NCBI GenBank assembly: GCA_008828725.1
Contig: MEHQ01003724.1
Location: forward strand, 186,001 to 250,000
Reading direction: 5' to 3'
DNA length: 64,000 bases
Source of the DNA: Saccharina japonica
Lineage: Eukaryota; Sar; Phaeophyceae; Laminariales; Laminariaceae
Shown here: in pieces, positions 23,376-36,800 of the stretch
Layout: each line of letters opens with the position of its first letter
How positions within the stretch are numbered: position 1 is the stretch's first letter
Made by a program: the position numbers and the translations under genes
The notes under the pieces: model-generated
Databases searched by the model: none
Told to the model about the DNA's origin: nothing
Seen by the model: the letters and a program-made list of their open reading frames with translations, nothing else

Positions 23376-23484
23376 GTAAGTACTGTTGACGACACAGGCG
23401 AGGACCCGCTGAGGGTAAAAAACGCAAAAACGTCCATCGTATTGCAAGGAGGAAATAGGTAGTCGCTCAAAGTCTAGTCGGCCG

Positions 23485-26400
23485 GCAGTCGAGACGGCCG
23501 TACACCGCGAAGTACTATCTGCAACAGGAATCGGTCTGCTTCAGGACAGAACGCATGACATGTCGCAACTCTTGCTGTCCCTGCCGCAGCAACCTCTGTC
23601 CACCTCTAAGGGTTGAAACGTCACGGTGAGAGGTTCGACACTTGTTGCATCTACTCACGGGCTACTTGAGCGGATACGGGCGGTGTTGGAGCAGTGTGAA
23701 ATCGACGCATGGCGTGCTAGGGACGATGCAGGAAACGTGGTGAGTTCTTACAGTACCTATGCAACAGCTTCACGGTAAACCGTTTCCAGACTTTCTTCGC
23801 CGCGTGGCTGCAGCGAGTGCTTGTCCAACGGCACTACTACGCTTTATTCCTCACTGTACGAGACCCATACCAGGTACTCGTAGGTCGCACGATTTAAAGA
23901 GTGGTTGGTGTCCACTGCCACAGTGTCTAGACCGTTCGTCTGGAGCTTCGTCTTGCGCCCCGGAACTTTGGGAATAACCACGAACCCGCCATTTGTAGCT
24001 TGTGGGCGCTTTAGCCGGCGCATTACATTTTGTTTACTGCGCTCCTAGCTGCTGCCGCCTTTCTCTTAACACCTCAACTGCTTCGCTGTTAGATTATACT
24101 TCAGGTTGTTCTTTTTTAGGTCATGGACAGAGCAACGATGCACGCTGATCGCTTGTGGGAACACGTTTCCCGCAAAATCACTGGAAATGCAACAATATCC
24201 TCACGTATACGGTCATGGTCACTTCCGTGCTTCTCTTGTCCTTTCACAGCTCCGGCCTCCACCATGTACCTTAATTAATTCTTCCCCGGCAAGGCATGAC
24301 ATGAGTGCCCCCCCCCGCCCGGAACACATATCTGCAACCCCACCTCCTCACGTTGTTTTTTCTCCTCCCCACCCCCCCCTCACCTCTCTCTCTCCCCTTC
24401 AAATGCTGCTTAGGCCGACAACTGCAGCAAATTTCGACACACTTGCACAGCTCGCAGCGGAAGGGTCGCGCGCAAACGGGGGAGCTCACCGAGGCGCAGG
24501 CCAAGCTGTCCCCCTCTCCCGCTGTGCCGTGGCGAAATAGTCGGAAATAACATATCACCCTCAACCTGGAGCTTGCTATGTTATAAGCGCGACAAGGATC
24601 TCACCCGCCTGAAAGGCAAGCTGGAGGCCGCGACGGGGGAGCTACCCGAAAAACGCACGTACAAGGTAGATAACCTAGCAATTACCGAGGCAGAGGTGGA
24701 ACGGCTGCGCGTGGGTCTGGCAGCAGCGCTCGACTGCAGAGGACACTAAGGCGAGTGCTTCGGCGGCGTGAGGACGGCGTGCCTGGTGTTTCGCGGCAAA
24801 ACGATAGAGGGCTCGAATGTGACGGGTGGCATCCCGCACGCGCAAGTCAAGACACCGCGCTCAAATCTCAAAGCCAAGCGGGCTTTAAGCCTTAGGAAGC
24901 GTGTTCGGAACGGTCCGGGTCTTTTTTTTCTCGTTTTGTTTCTCTTTGCGTTGTGGTGGGATTGTGCTGACGTGAAATCAAGCGCACGCCTTACATCACG
25001 AGAGTACTCAACAAGTTGTTAGTTATCACTGAGAATTTATCTCGCCCGAGTTTCCGAGGGGGCGCCATTGGCTGCTGGCTTGTGCCCCCACCGGTTGTAT
25101 GGCGTGTAACGACGTTGCCATCAAAGCACTTGCTAAAAACGTTTGGGGCCATTGCTGGTCGTTTCAGAGGCATAAAACAACCCAATGTCCCTGCACAAAA
25201 ATGTGGCGAATATCGAATTATCGAACTGCCGGGGAAGGCCTCGCTACTCCAGGTTCCGCCTTGCACCTGCGCAACCTTTCAGGAGTTATCGCGCGGGTTA
25301 AATCTCGCGCGAGGAACACATTTGTCGCCTCAAACCTCTTAGTCGCTACAGTGGGTGGTGCAGAACTGTAACGTATAGCCGTTGCGCATGGACAAATAAG
25401 GCAGATGGTGGCCCGTCTACGCATTCCACCCCCTTATCCAGACGTCCACTTAAACTTATAGCTTTCTTGTCGGCTGCTTGCGCAGCGCAGGTGTTTCACC
25501 ATGAACGCGAAACGGCAACGGAGGCCCTTGTAAGCAGCAGAATCGGAGCTCGTCAGTCTCAGGGTGACCCTGGCGCTCGCGTGTGGCGGGGAAGAGGCGG
25601 AGCGCCGTCGCTTCGATCGAAAATCGAACAAGGCGGCGGCTTCGCGGGAAGATGAGCAGCGAGTGAACCCCGTCGGATAGCACGGGAGTACAACATATCG
25701 CTCGCGAGGAAGCAGGTGCGATTGATAATAGCGTTTTCGGCGACCGTTTTGAGCGCAATAAAGTGGGGACGTTTGGTATTACTGCGGGCGATTCGGCGCA
25801 AGGCATGCTACAACCACGGTGGGAAGAACGGAGAACGTTGCCGGGCCGACAACTATATTGTCGATTCGTTGCCGACGACGGCCCTCTCTGGGTTTTGGCA
25901 GCTCGCCTTGGTTACGTGGGCCGTTTTTTGTTATGCCCCCGGCGTGTGAAATCCGGGGCGATGCATCGACTATTATAAGTTGCTCGGCTCGCTGCCAGGT
26001 GCGAAAATTGGAAGTAGACGTTAATCAACGCTGGCGCCTCTCGGCTGGTGTACACTGTGGTCCCATCGTACCACCGGCTACTTTTTCAGGTGTCACGGCT
26101 GGAAGCGACGATCGAGGTAGGCGTGAGGCGGGAACGAGCGAAGCTAGACGCGGTGGCCAAGGCAAGCCTCACCGAAGCGCCGGGAGAAGTGGCAGCGTTT
26201 GGCGCTAGGGTCGAGACAATGGAGGCCGACCTCCGTGCCATCCGGTAGCGGGAGCGATTAGCCGCTGAGACAACCGATGACCTCAAAGCCGAGCTTGTGG
26301 TCTGCCGAAAGAAGTCGGAGAGAGCGAGGGCGGCAGCGGCGGCTGCACTGGAGCAAGCTCTCGCAGTTGAATTATCACTTGATCCTAAAACGCGCTCCTC

Positions 26401-29400
26401 CCAGCAGGCGGCAGAGACGCTCTCAGCTGCTGGAGCGGAGTCTTCAGACGGAGACTGTGGGTTGGCGGCAGGCGTGGGGGGTGAGGCGCCGTGGGCGGAA
26501 GCGTGTTGGGGAATCGACGGTGTCGGTTGTCTCGTGGGCTGTTCTTGAAGGAGAGTTCCAGCGGTTACGCGCAGAGTATGGAAAGGCGAAGGGGCGCATC
26601 GCTGCGCCGGAGGAGTTGGTGGCTGGACCCCGGCGGGCCAGTACACAAGCTCGGAAATAATTTCAGGTGCTTACCGGAAAAAACGGAGGGCATGGTCGAA
26701 TGGGTCTCGGCGGGAAGAGGGTGTGTGTTTTGCGTGTTGTAGGTGGCGGATGTCTATCCATCTACGAAGTCGCCAGGAAGTGGTTTAGGCGCCAGCCTAG
26801 TTTATTTTTATTCCGTGAGCGCCGGTGCGAGCGCGGTTTTCCGTATCGTGTTGGCGTGGTTGGTTGCATCAGAGCGCAGACCGAGTAATAAGACACGTTG
26901 TGCGCTGTTTCCCCCTCAACGATAGAAGTTAGATTAATACCTCCTGCTGACCGTGGCGAACGCTCGCCGACATCGCCTTGAGCACATTATGGTTGTTGTT
27001 TCTGTCCATTCTGCTTGAGGCCACGACGAAAACAACTACTGTGTGTAATAATGAACTAGGTTTTTTCTAACATGTACTGGCGTGTCTTTATCCTTGTCGT
27101 TGTAAATATGGTGCTCTGGACACGCTGAAGCTATCGCAGGAATTGCTGCTGAGGTCACACAGAAAGCGTCAAAGCTGGGAGGGAAATTCCGACAGCTCGG
27201 CAACTCTCCCGCGCAGTTGCAAGGAATCATCTGCCCCACCAACCACGCTTCATAAACATGCTAACTCGGCACAGGGCTCGCGGAAGGACCGCCAGGAGCT
27301 GCTGCAGTTGTGACAGTACCGAAAAAAAGCTAAACTGCCCCGGCCCCCTCGTCGGTTGATGCCCACGTGTATGACCTTGACGGCCCAGCAGTCCAGGCTT
27401 CGTGACACACGCGGCCACGTCAAGCGACTTCTGCAGCTGGCGGCGGGCGAGGTGCTGGGCGACCTCGAAGACACTCGGGACTATTTCGGTGCTGCCAACG
27501 CTGCCGCGGTCACACGAGAGGGGCTCTTGCATCTCCTGAGGGTGGGGGAGGTGGCCGCCGGAGACCCCGGTTCTCCCAGGGGGGACAACCTTGACCTCCC
27601 CACGGAGTAACAGCTTGAGGCAAATGCGGTGGCCCGGGCGCTAGTGGCAGGTTCAGAGAGGGTGGACGACGAGGTCTGCAAAGCTGTGGTACAGCTCACG
27701 AAAGCTCAGGGCGCCTAAGGGACAAGGCTGCTCAGGTTTGTTCGGGGCTTTTTACCTGCACCGATTGGGATTGCATCTCCCTGTGATGTGCGTCGAAACT
27801 GCGAGTACAGTAATGATGGCCAAAATCATAATGTTTCTTTTCGTTTCCGCGTGGTACTCCTGCGTGTTTTCGCCTGATCATGCTTGTGCTCCACAAATGC
27901 AGTACCATGTCGGCACTGGTCAAACGTTCGAGTTGGGAACTACTTCCTCGATCACGTGCCTGACCCGCAATCACCCCCCCCTTTCAGAAGGATAGTGGTG
28001 GATTTAACCTGCTCCTACCCCACGTCATATCTACCCTGATATCAGACTATCGTGCTGGAGGAGCAAGTGGCCCGATCGGACGCAGACCGGCGAGAGGCAC
28101 TTGAAGCTCAATCGACCGCAAAAGATCGCCTAGCAAGAGCTGGGTCAACGGGGCTGGTGACCCGTGCCGTTTCGAATCCGTGGAGGTGGAGCTTTCCCGC
28201 ACGAGGGGACGCCCCGGACATCGGGTTAGCGACTCAAAGCGAGCTGAGGAAACGGCGAGAGGAAGTAGCACTCGTGTCCAGCGTCTTTGCGACGGCAGTC
28301 GCCAACCAGAAGGGGGAGCACGCCAACTCGCAAGAGCGGTCTTGCTCAGAGGCGACGGCGAGCGAGAACGAGCTGCGGGAGCGACGATCCTGATTTTCCC
28401 ATGCATCGGAGTTATAGGCAGCCGAACGCGTCGGAATCCAGAAAGAGCTGGAGAGCGCGCGTGCCGAAGCTCAAGCTATAGACTCCGACGCTGCCTAGGT
28501 CTTCGACGGTCTAGCTCCGTCGGAGAAAGAAAGGCCTCGGTTGGAGAGTGAGCTCGACTGACAGTCTTGCATAGCGGGAGTTGCACGGCGAGCGGCAAAA
28601 GTCGTGGCGGGTACGGCGGCGCACGTGAAGAAACAAGGACCCTGACCGCGATAAATTTGCGATTTTCGATAAATCAAGCCTGGTCGACGAGGCGATGCAG
28701 GCCTACACATCTAGGTTGAATCCGTCGCTGGAGCTGGAGACCGAGCGCCGCTAGGATCTGGAGCGAGATTGCTAGGGATTGGGCTGAGCTCAAAGCAGCC
28801 TCTGATTTACGCGTGGACCGAGGTGAGAAAAACCACCGAAATTGCGGCCGAGAGGAGCGCGAAGCACAAGCCCATAGGTACGACCCTGAGCGACGAAACC
28901 GCCTGGCCCAGGACGACGATTCCAGAATAATTCGAGAACACCCTTGGGGCACTCGCATGTGAAGAGAAAATACGCGAAAAGTGGACAAACAGAAAGACCA
29001 GCCATTAAGAGCGAAGCGCCGGAGGAAACAATAGTGGCGCGTACCGAGGTCACCGAGCGGGCATACCGAGAAGGCGTAGCCGACAAACAAGCGCGCTTGG
29101 CCGATGTCTGTGAGCGGGATCAATGCGACGCAGCTGGACTACAGGAGGGCATGGGAGAGGCGACGGTGGCGCTTCATGCACAAGCAAGTCTTGCGGCCGA
29201 GGCGTTGACCTGTGAAACGTTTTTGCGTGCGCATGCGGCGCGCGAGATAGCCGAACGTGTATTGTAAGGTGGCTGGCCTTGAAACCGCCCTGGTGAAGGC
29301 AACTGCGGCCACCAGTATTGTCAATGAACCCGCCTGCGAAGCAGCCAATCCGATGTCCCGGATGCAGGGCGAGGTGTGCTCTGTGATGAGCAGTCTTCAG

Positions 29401-29448
29401 CAAGACAAGGAGGGGAAAGTACGAAAAACAAACGCCAGGGTGGAGTAG
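23485..29448 (+). pseudogene. Decayed coiled-coil protein gene, copy 2
   Basis: This is the duplicate of the decayed gene at 2-5,965, with the same in-frame stops, the same frameshift and the same splice-like boundaries. For example, the donor of the first piece falls at 23,740 and the in-frame TAG at 26,246-26,248. The shared lesions show that the gene was already broken before the duplication, or that both copies are the same locus assembled twice. The GA-rich repeat-protein exon at 22,058-23,375 lies just upstream on the same strand, so the two could have been parts of one transcription unit. That link is inference only. Confidence 0.6.
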
Positions 29449-29537
29449 ATCAGCCGGCAATGCATTGCGTCGAAGCGTCAAGGCCACGCCTCGCTGCCCC
29501 TAAGGCAAGCAGAAGCGACAGCGGCAGGAACAGACTT

Positions 29538-32172
29538 CTCATCGGCGCGACAGCCACGGCTCGGCGCGATGGTCACGGCTAGACGCGACGGCCATGGCTC
29601 GGCGCGACGTGACGGCCACGGCTCAGCGCGACGCGATTGACACGTGTTGATGATGGTTGATGTGTGTGCTGCTGGTGGCTGGTTGATGAGGTAGCTAAAT
29701 GCAGCTTCCTCTGTGCGTAATGATGATGATGCTTGCGATCGTACGAACTTGCGTTTGTCGTGTGCTGGTCTCGGCGTCGGTGCGTTTGCTGTGCTTTGTG
29801 TTGTGTCAATGAGTCAGAGTCGTCTTGGGGTACTGCTACTACTGCCGCTGTTGATGCTTTTGTTTGTTGACGTTGCTCTCACGCACCCCCCCCCTCGTAG
29901 GGTACTGCTACTACTGCCGCTGTTGATGCTTTAGTTTGTTGTCGTTGCTCTCACGCACCCCCTTCCTTGTGGAACATGTCGCTCACTCCACTTGCATCAA
30001 GTTTGAGTTACGCAATGGTGATATCGCTGCCTGCATTTCCGTGTGTGTGGTGCTGGGTCGGTCTGTTGCTGCCTTCCTTCTGCGTGTTGCCTTGTGCGAC
30101 TCCGTGGTGCCGGTTGTGGTCTGCTACTGACTATTAATGGTTGTTGCTGCTATTGCGTTTCTTGCTACTGTACGTAGGACGATCTTAAAAGGTTGAACTC
30201 ACAAATATATTTTTATTTAATTACGTATCTGCTGCTGTTTCTTGCCGTCACTTGGTGTATTATACGAAGTTTAAAGCCGTTTGTATCTCACTACCTCGTA
30301 AGCTTTGGGGTCGGGTCTTTGGCCACATTAATTTTGAGTCTGTAGAAGAAGCTTGTATGACGATATATATACTGCTGTATGTCGACAGTATATTTTCTGC
30401 CCTCCAGGAGGGAGGGGTGTACTCATTTTCATACATGGCCATAGTCGTACGACCATAGACCCTCGCATCCCTACAAAATGCCGGGACGGAACTCGTCGGG
30501 TTTTCACCAACCAGGCAGACATCACCAGCACCAAGCGCGAAGCGCCGTGACCCCCGATCCTGAGAACTGAGAGCCGTTTTATCGGTCAAATTTCTTCTAC
30601 TCTGGACGGACCTACGTACATGTAAGGATCGTTTGATCTTGGTGAATTTTTCTAACAATCCAGAGTGGGAATTGTTATTGTGAGAAACTGCTGTACTGCC
30701 CGTGCAGGCGAACGAGGAAAGGTTCGTACGTCGTACTCGTGTGTACATTTTGTACATATACGTACAATGATATTTTACGTCTTCGGCCGTCGTTACACTT
30801 CTTTCAAAATTGGTACCGGTAACAGCAACAGTAGTACGAAGCACGATTATGTGCGTATGCGTATGATATGTGCACTCTTTCCTTTTCGTCGTTCGTCTTT
30901 CGTCTTCTGTCTTTTGGCTCGTCTTCTCGTGTTTCGTGTTTCGTGTCGTGTCGTCGTGTCGTCGTGTCGTCGTGTCGTCGTGTCGTCGTGTCGTCGTGTC
31001 ATTGGTTTCGTTTTTCGTTTTTCGTAACGGTTTCCTCGGGTTTTGTAAAGAGGAGGGAGGTTTACTTGTTACGTACGTACTCCCGCAGTGCTCTCCCTCT
31101 CTTTACAAGTCTACCTTGTTGCAGTCTAACCTGCGGCCTGGAACCAGGGTACCTGTCTCAGCTCAGACTACCTGCTTAGACAGATTACGCCAAGCTCTGA
31201 AGCTACGCAATTTCAGCACCAGCACGCCCGGGTAACCATGTGGACAAAAACAAGGGCTCGAATATTGCTCGCATCAAAAAGTCACGACAAGCTTTTTCAA
31301 AAGAGGGCGTTCAGGAACTCACCGCTCAGGCCACCAGCGACCACCACCAAGAGCAGTAGGGGAGGAGGAGAGTGGAGACAGGAAAACACTGGGGGAGGTG
31401 GAAGCGGGTGGAATCAGAACGGTAGCTCTGGAAGGTACGCCGTGTCAAATGTGCTTCGCGTTTGCTTTTGTTCTGCTTGCTGTAAAACACCAGCATTATT
31501 GGCTTTTCAAAGAGGCAGCTGCTGCTACGCTGCTGCTGTCCTAGGGTAGACCCCAGCAGGTATCGCACGAGTACCTTAATCTGTTCTGCGCTTCTACTCT
31601 GCTCTCTACCGCAGTATGCTCGGCCGTAACGTACAAGCCAGTAGGTACTACGGGTCTACTACCGGTACAGCGTACATCAACAAGCTCAGGCAGCAGGCAG
31701 CAGTACTCTGTATTTTTGTTTTTCGTGTTGTTGGAGCTGCTGCAGGTTGACCATCAGTGTCGCAGACAGCATACTACGGTAGGCAGTGCGTTTCCCAGTT
31801 CCCTTGCACATGCCCCTTAATCGACACCAGCTACAAGCAGAGTACACGTGCGCCTTTGCACCTTTTTCTACCCAATTACAACTATTAATATTAATATGCA
31901 TGAAGACTGCTCTGTAGGTCGTACCTGGTTCGCCACTACGAAGACTAATTTAGTCGTACATACCATGACATGGTACACTATAATATTACTAGGGAATAAG
32001 TGGCCCTCCCGCCCCCACGGCGGTAGGGCCAGATTCAAGCAAGTAGTAATGGAGATGATAGAGGGTCGAAATAAATATAATAGGAATACATAGGAAACAA
32101 ATTGACGGCGAAGGTTAATAGGAGTACAAATAATGGTGAAGAAAATAGAAACGATGGGGACATAAACACAAC
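29538..32172. other. Copy 2 counterpart of 6,055-8,689
   Basis: It holds the 18-base repeat (29,538-29,633), the two about 75-base units (29,822-29,961), the inverted family P core (30,413-30,539), the GTCGTGTC array (about 30,943-31,003) and the weak Gly/Asn-rich exon-like piece (about 31,330-31,434). No gene is supported. Confidence 0.6.
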
Positions 32173-33864
32173 AGGTCAGGTCGGGTCAACATGCTCAAGT
32201 TCCCGAAGGTCGTAGACAGCAAGGGCTGATACTTCCGAGGGGGCATGGAGTGAATTGACACACGACACGAAGTGCACGAAGTGAGACGTGGAAGTGTGGA
32301 GGGCGTAAGCTTTATTTTGACCCATCCGCCGGAGGATAATAAAAAAAAAAACAAAACAATTTGACCCATCCGCCGGAGGATAATAAAAAAAAAAACAAAA
32401 AAAACAAACAAAGATACAAGAGCTGCCAAACAGTTAGACTTTGCGCATAGGTTTCCTTTGTTTCCGTGGTTTTCTGCTTTCGGGAATGTTATGAGTGGTC
32501 AACGCTGAAGGTCATGCTGCACATTGTCGGATGGCAAAGATGATGATAATAATGATAAGATACAATACGCTGAAGAAGACAGGAGAAGGCAAGAAACAAT
32601 AACGAACATATAAACACAAGACTGTCAACCTGATAACTCCGGAATTAAAGAAGAGTAAACAACGTCGACAGCTCTAGCACAAAGCACGTAGGGGCAAACC
32701 TATCCTCGGTTGTCAATATTACAATGTCGGCGGATTTCCGAAGTCTAGATATAGGCCAACATACGAGTATAAGCATCCGTGCATGAACACATCCCTGCGT
32801 AAATATAAACGATCTTGCTCAACGACTGTGGCCTTGGCTAGGGTGAACAGTCACCGTCGCCAGTGTACGAGAGAGTGCTGTGTGCTGTCTTACGTACTCA
32901 TATATCACTCGTATACCTGCACATACATACTCGTACGAAGTGCTTCTTGGAGCCGGGTCGTGGATACCAAACAACACATATACTACTGTACGTCAACTCA
33001 ACACTACTATGATACACCATCATCAGCACTTATACGAGTACCATCACCAGTGTGGTACGAGAGGAGAGTGTCTTATGAACTCGTATGCTCGTACATATGA
33101 TATATACCTGCACATACATACATCTTGTCGGAAGCGCCCGGTAACATCTTGTCGGAGATCGCCGTAAGGATCTCCCATGCAAGTATCACCAATTCACCCT
33201 GTCATAAGATCTCCGTATCTTATCGTGCAAACCAGATCTCGTGTGATCAACAACCTGGCGTCTCTTCGACGCGTATACAGACAAGAAGGAAAGTGCCACA
33301 GGCTCGATAGCTGTGAACCTGGAGCCTGTATTCATACTTGTATTCATACGAGTACGCATGTACGACGGGGATGCGTAGTTGATACCAGGTTCGTTCATAC
33401 CAGGTACCAGACAGCACATACATACATACTCGTACATACGTCAAGTACTCGACGACGACGGGGATACTTGGTTTTTTATACCAGGTACGTATCATATACA
33501 AGAAAAAAATCGCATTTTTTCAAGTTTGACATTTTGACATATCGATCGACAAACCCAACGACTGCGTCATAAACTCTGAACGCATCGCGCTGGTGAGGAC
33601 CTCCGATCCACCCTACGAGCGTAGTGCCACAGTTCTCACGCCTCGGTCGATGATATGCGGAGGGCGCAGAGCAGGCGTCTGACGAAAACACAGTTGGCAG
33701 CTGAGTTCAAAACAGAACACGAAAACTCTATCCGATCGCAAGAACGAGTGTTTTAAGGTTTTTCGACGAAGACCGTCGGACGCCGCAAGCAACCGCTCGC
33801 CCCCTAGACTACGAATCGTAATGATACCTTCGAGGCCGCTATGTACACTTGCTGGCCTTGCCTG
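32173..33864. other. Indel-rich block of the duplication, copy 2
   Basis: This is the partner of 8,690-10,402 and is about 21 bases shorter overall. It also carries a local doubling (about 32,316-32,400) of the segment around CCATCCGCCGGAGGATAAT that copy 1 has once. The sharp return to near identity at about 33,865 argues for a sequence-quality problem, not for biological divergence. Confidence 0.85.
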
Positions 33865-36800
33865 GTACGAAGGTTGTTAGTCGTGGACTGAGTCTATGTC
33901 GAGATCGAAGGTCAATCGTCGCATGCAGAATATACTCGTATGTTCTAGTTGTGGTTGATTTGGGAATTGGGCATCAAAGCGAACTGCCGTACGAAGATTT
34001 GTTTTTTTCATCAGCGCTACTCTAAATTGCTATGATAAAGTGGGCATCAAAGATCACTTGATTAAAGTATTGTTTTTTGGGCATCAGACGAACTATATAT
34101 AATAGATAGATGAGCATCAAAACGGACGCTGGATGTGCTGGATGTCCATGAGTACAAAGAACGGTTGAGAACACGCACCTGCGATTCGTTGTATCGTACC
34201 AACCTCATATCCTACCAGATCTAATGAACACCCCAGTACAATCACGACGTACGACAGGGTTAGGGTTGGGGGCTACGATTTAAGAGAGGGGTGTGTCGGG
34301 CCTACAGTACTAATAGTAGGCATCCCTTGAACAGGTATTCGTCTTTAACCGGAGTGGGTACGTCGTATTATACACTAGTTTTTAGTATGCTCGTGCCGAG
34401 CCTTTTGACCTCCCTTAAATCGGTGTTTCTCTTCTATTGAGCTCTCTTAAATCGTACCCCCCCCTTGTATACCCCCTCTATAGCCCCTGTACAGGAGACC
34501 TTTCTCTTTGGGGGTATCAGGTCCTACTTTGGCCCCATTATCCTGCGTTTAGTTTGGGGGGGGGGGTCGGTCAACGGGTCAAACCGCATCTCCTATTTAA
34601 TAGCACCACAGCTTTGCACCGACGCAACCATAATACCTAATATCCAACTACAGTAATACCTACGAGTAGCTGGAGATTTTTATAGTCGTCCAACTTACAG
34701 CTCTACTCGGAGTTTCGGAAGCCGCTCGAGCGAAGGAGCCAGCACGCAGTCTAGCTAGCTATGCTGTACGAGTGCAGGCGTCCACCCACCAGCGGGAACC
34801 CAGAGCTCGAAAGCATGCTAAACACTGAACGCTATTATAGTACCTGGTACATGCTGCTACTGTCTGTAGTTCTTTCTGCGGTCGGCGTTGATGATTGCAT
34901 CTCGCCTCGAATGCTCCGCACGACCAAACAAGGAGGAAAAGAGGGGCCAGAACACGGAAGGGGGTGGATGAGGTGTCGTCATGTACATATTACATGTACT
35001 TCGAAGTATGATGATAGCTGCTGCCTGAGGGACGTGCACAAGAACACTTCGTACAGTAATAATAGTATATTTGAATCGCACAAAAGAACCGCGACTGGTG
35101 GTGTGACCTGTAAGCACAGGTACTGCCGTACCTGTACCTGAAACGCTCATCAGCTTGAGCTTTACGTGCGATACGAGCTTAGACTATACGAGCAGTGACG
35201 GTTCGGGTCTACATGATGTGTGTACTCTACATATCGAAATGCTGTGAGCTTCGTATCATAGGTGCCAAGTGTGCAGGGGTACAGACATGAATACCAGGTA
35301 AAATATACCTGGTACATAGCCAGGAGATATTTTATATTTTACGTATGCTGTACTCGTATACCAGGTATACGAAGTATGCGACTATATCTCTGCTGTTGTT
35401 GTCGGCTGCAGTGCCGAGCCCGAGCTCGAAGACAAGTTTTCGCCTTGTATTTCATTGGACGATATGATCATATGTATACTACTCTAAGTATATGTACAAA
35501 TGTTGAGGGCTCCATCTATTTCACCTAAACATTCCGTATGCTGCTCTACTTGTATTTGTGTTGGATATCGAACGATAATCGAGGTCGATATTATACGATC
35601 GATAAACATTTAAACCGAAATCGATACGTACTGATACCATATCATATCAACAGTTACCGGTATGTTTATGATTTTTTCGTCTTTTTTCGAGTATATATCT
35701 TCGCACGAGCACTTTTCGGCAAAACGCTAAGTATGCCGACACCGGAAGCCCGTCCGGAAACGTTGGTCGAGGTTTGAGCTCGGTCCGAGCACTAACTGTA
35801 GCTCGCGTGGCAGGCGCTGAAACTTTTTTTTTTTTTTTTTTTCCGGTTTCGATATTCGTCAATTCGAAACGTAAGCTTTTGTTCGGTATGAGCAGAAACA
35901 GAAACAACACAGGGATGCAAGGCGATTGAGGGCAAACCACGCTCGGTACATACAATAATCTATATAGAAAGTTAAAGTTGGGTATTTCGATAACCCGCAT
36001 GGAACCGATTAACACTTAGGACAGATCAGATAGATCATCTACAGATGGATAATCTACAGACAGATGATCTACAGATAGATCATCTACAGATAGATAATCT
36101 ACAGACAGATGATCTACAGATAGATCATCTACAGATAGATAATCTACAGATATGTTATCTATAAATTGATCATCTACAGATAGATCATCTACAGGTAGAT
36201 CATCTACAGATATATCTACTACTGTAGATTCTAACCTGCCCTTCTGAGATGTTGCGCAGGCTCTATATAGTATTAATAGTACAGATCCAACCCAGGAAAC
36301 CTGTCCTATATAATGCAAGTTACGTTACTCCCACCCGTCAACATGAACTATTTGATCATACAGATCATACAGATCATACAGATCAGGAATATAACTTCCC
36401 CGAAAGATGTAGATCATGCTCTGGGAATCGATGATCTGTCTGGGGTGTGGAAACTGTCGATACTATCTTCTTTTTCTTTTTCCATCCCATTTATCATCTT
36501 CGCCCTCGTCTATTATCTCTCCCTCTTTAGTCGTAACTCAGATCCGGGGTCACTACAGTTAGTAGGCTCTTCTCCCCCCTCCCCACTACGGTACGTGCCT
36601 TGCATTTTTATCGCGAGAAGATTTCAGCACTTCCTTCCCTCGTCAACTCTCGTCGAATTGTGCTCACCCACGCTATAATGTGCGCTCTCGACAGTTGGTG
36701 TCATTTGATAATACAAATCTATACGACATATAATACGTATACAGCAGTATATATAAAAATTCGATACGCAGTGTAACTTTCGACACGGTTCGTACCCATT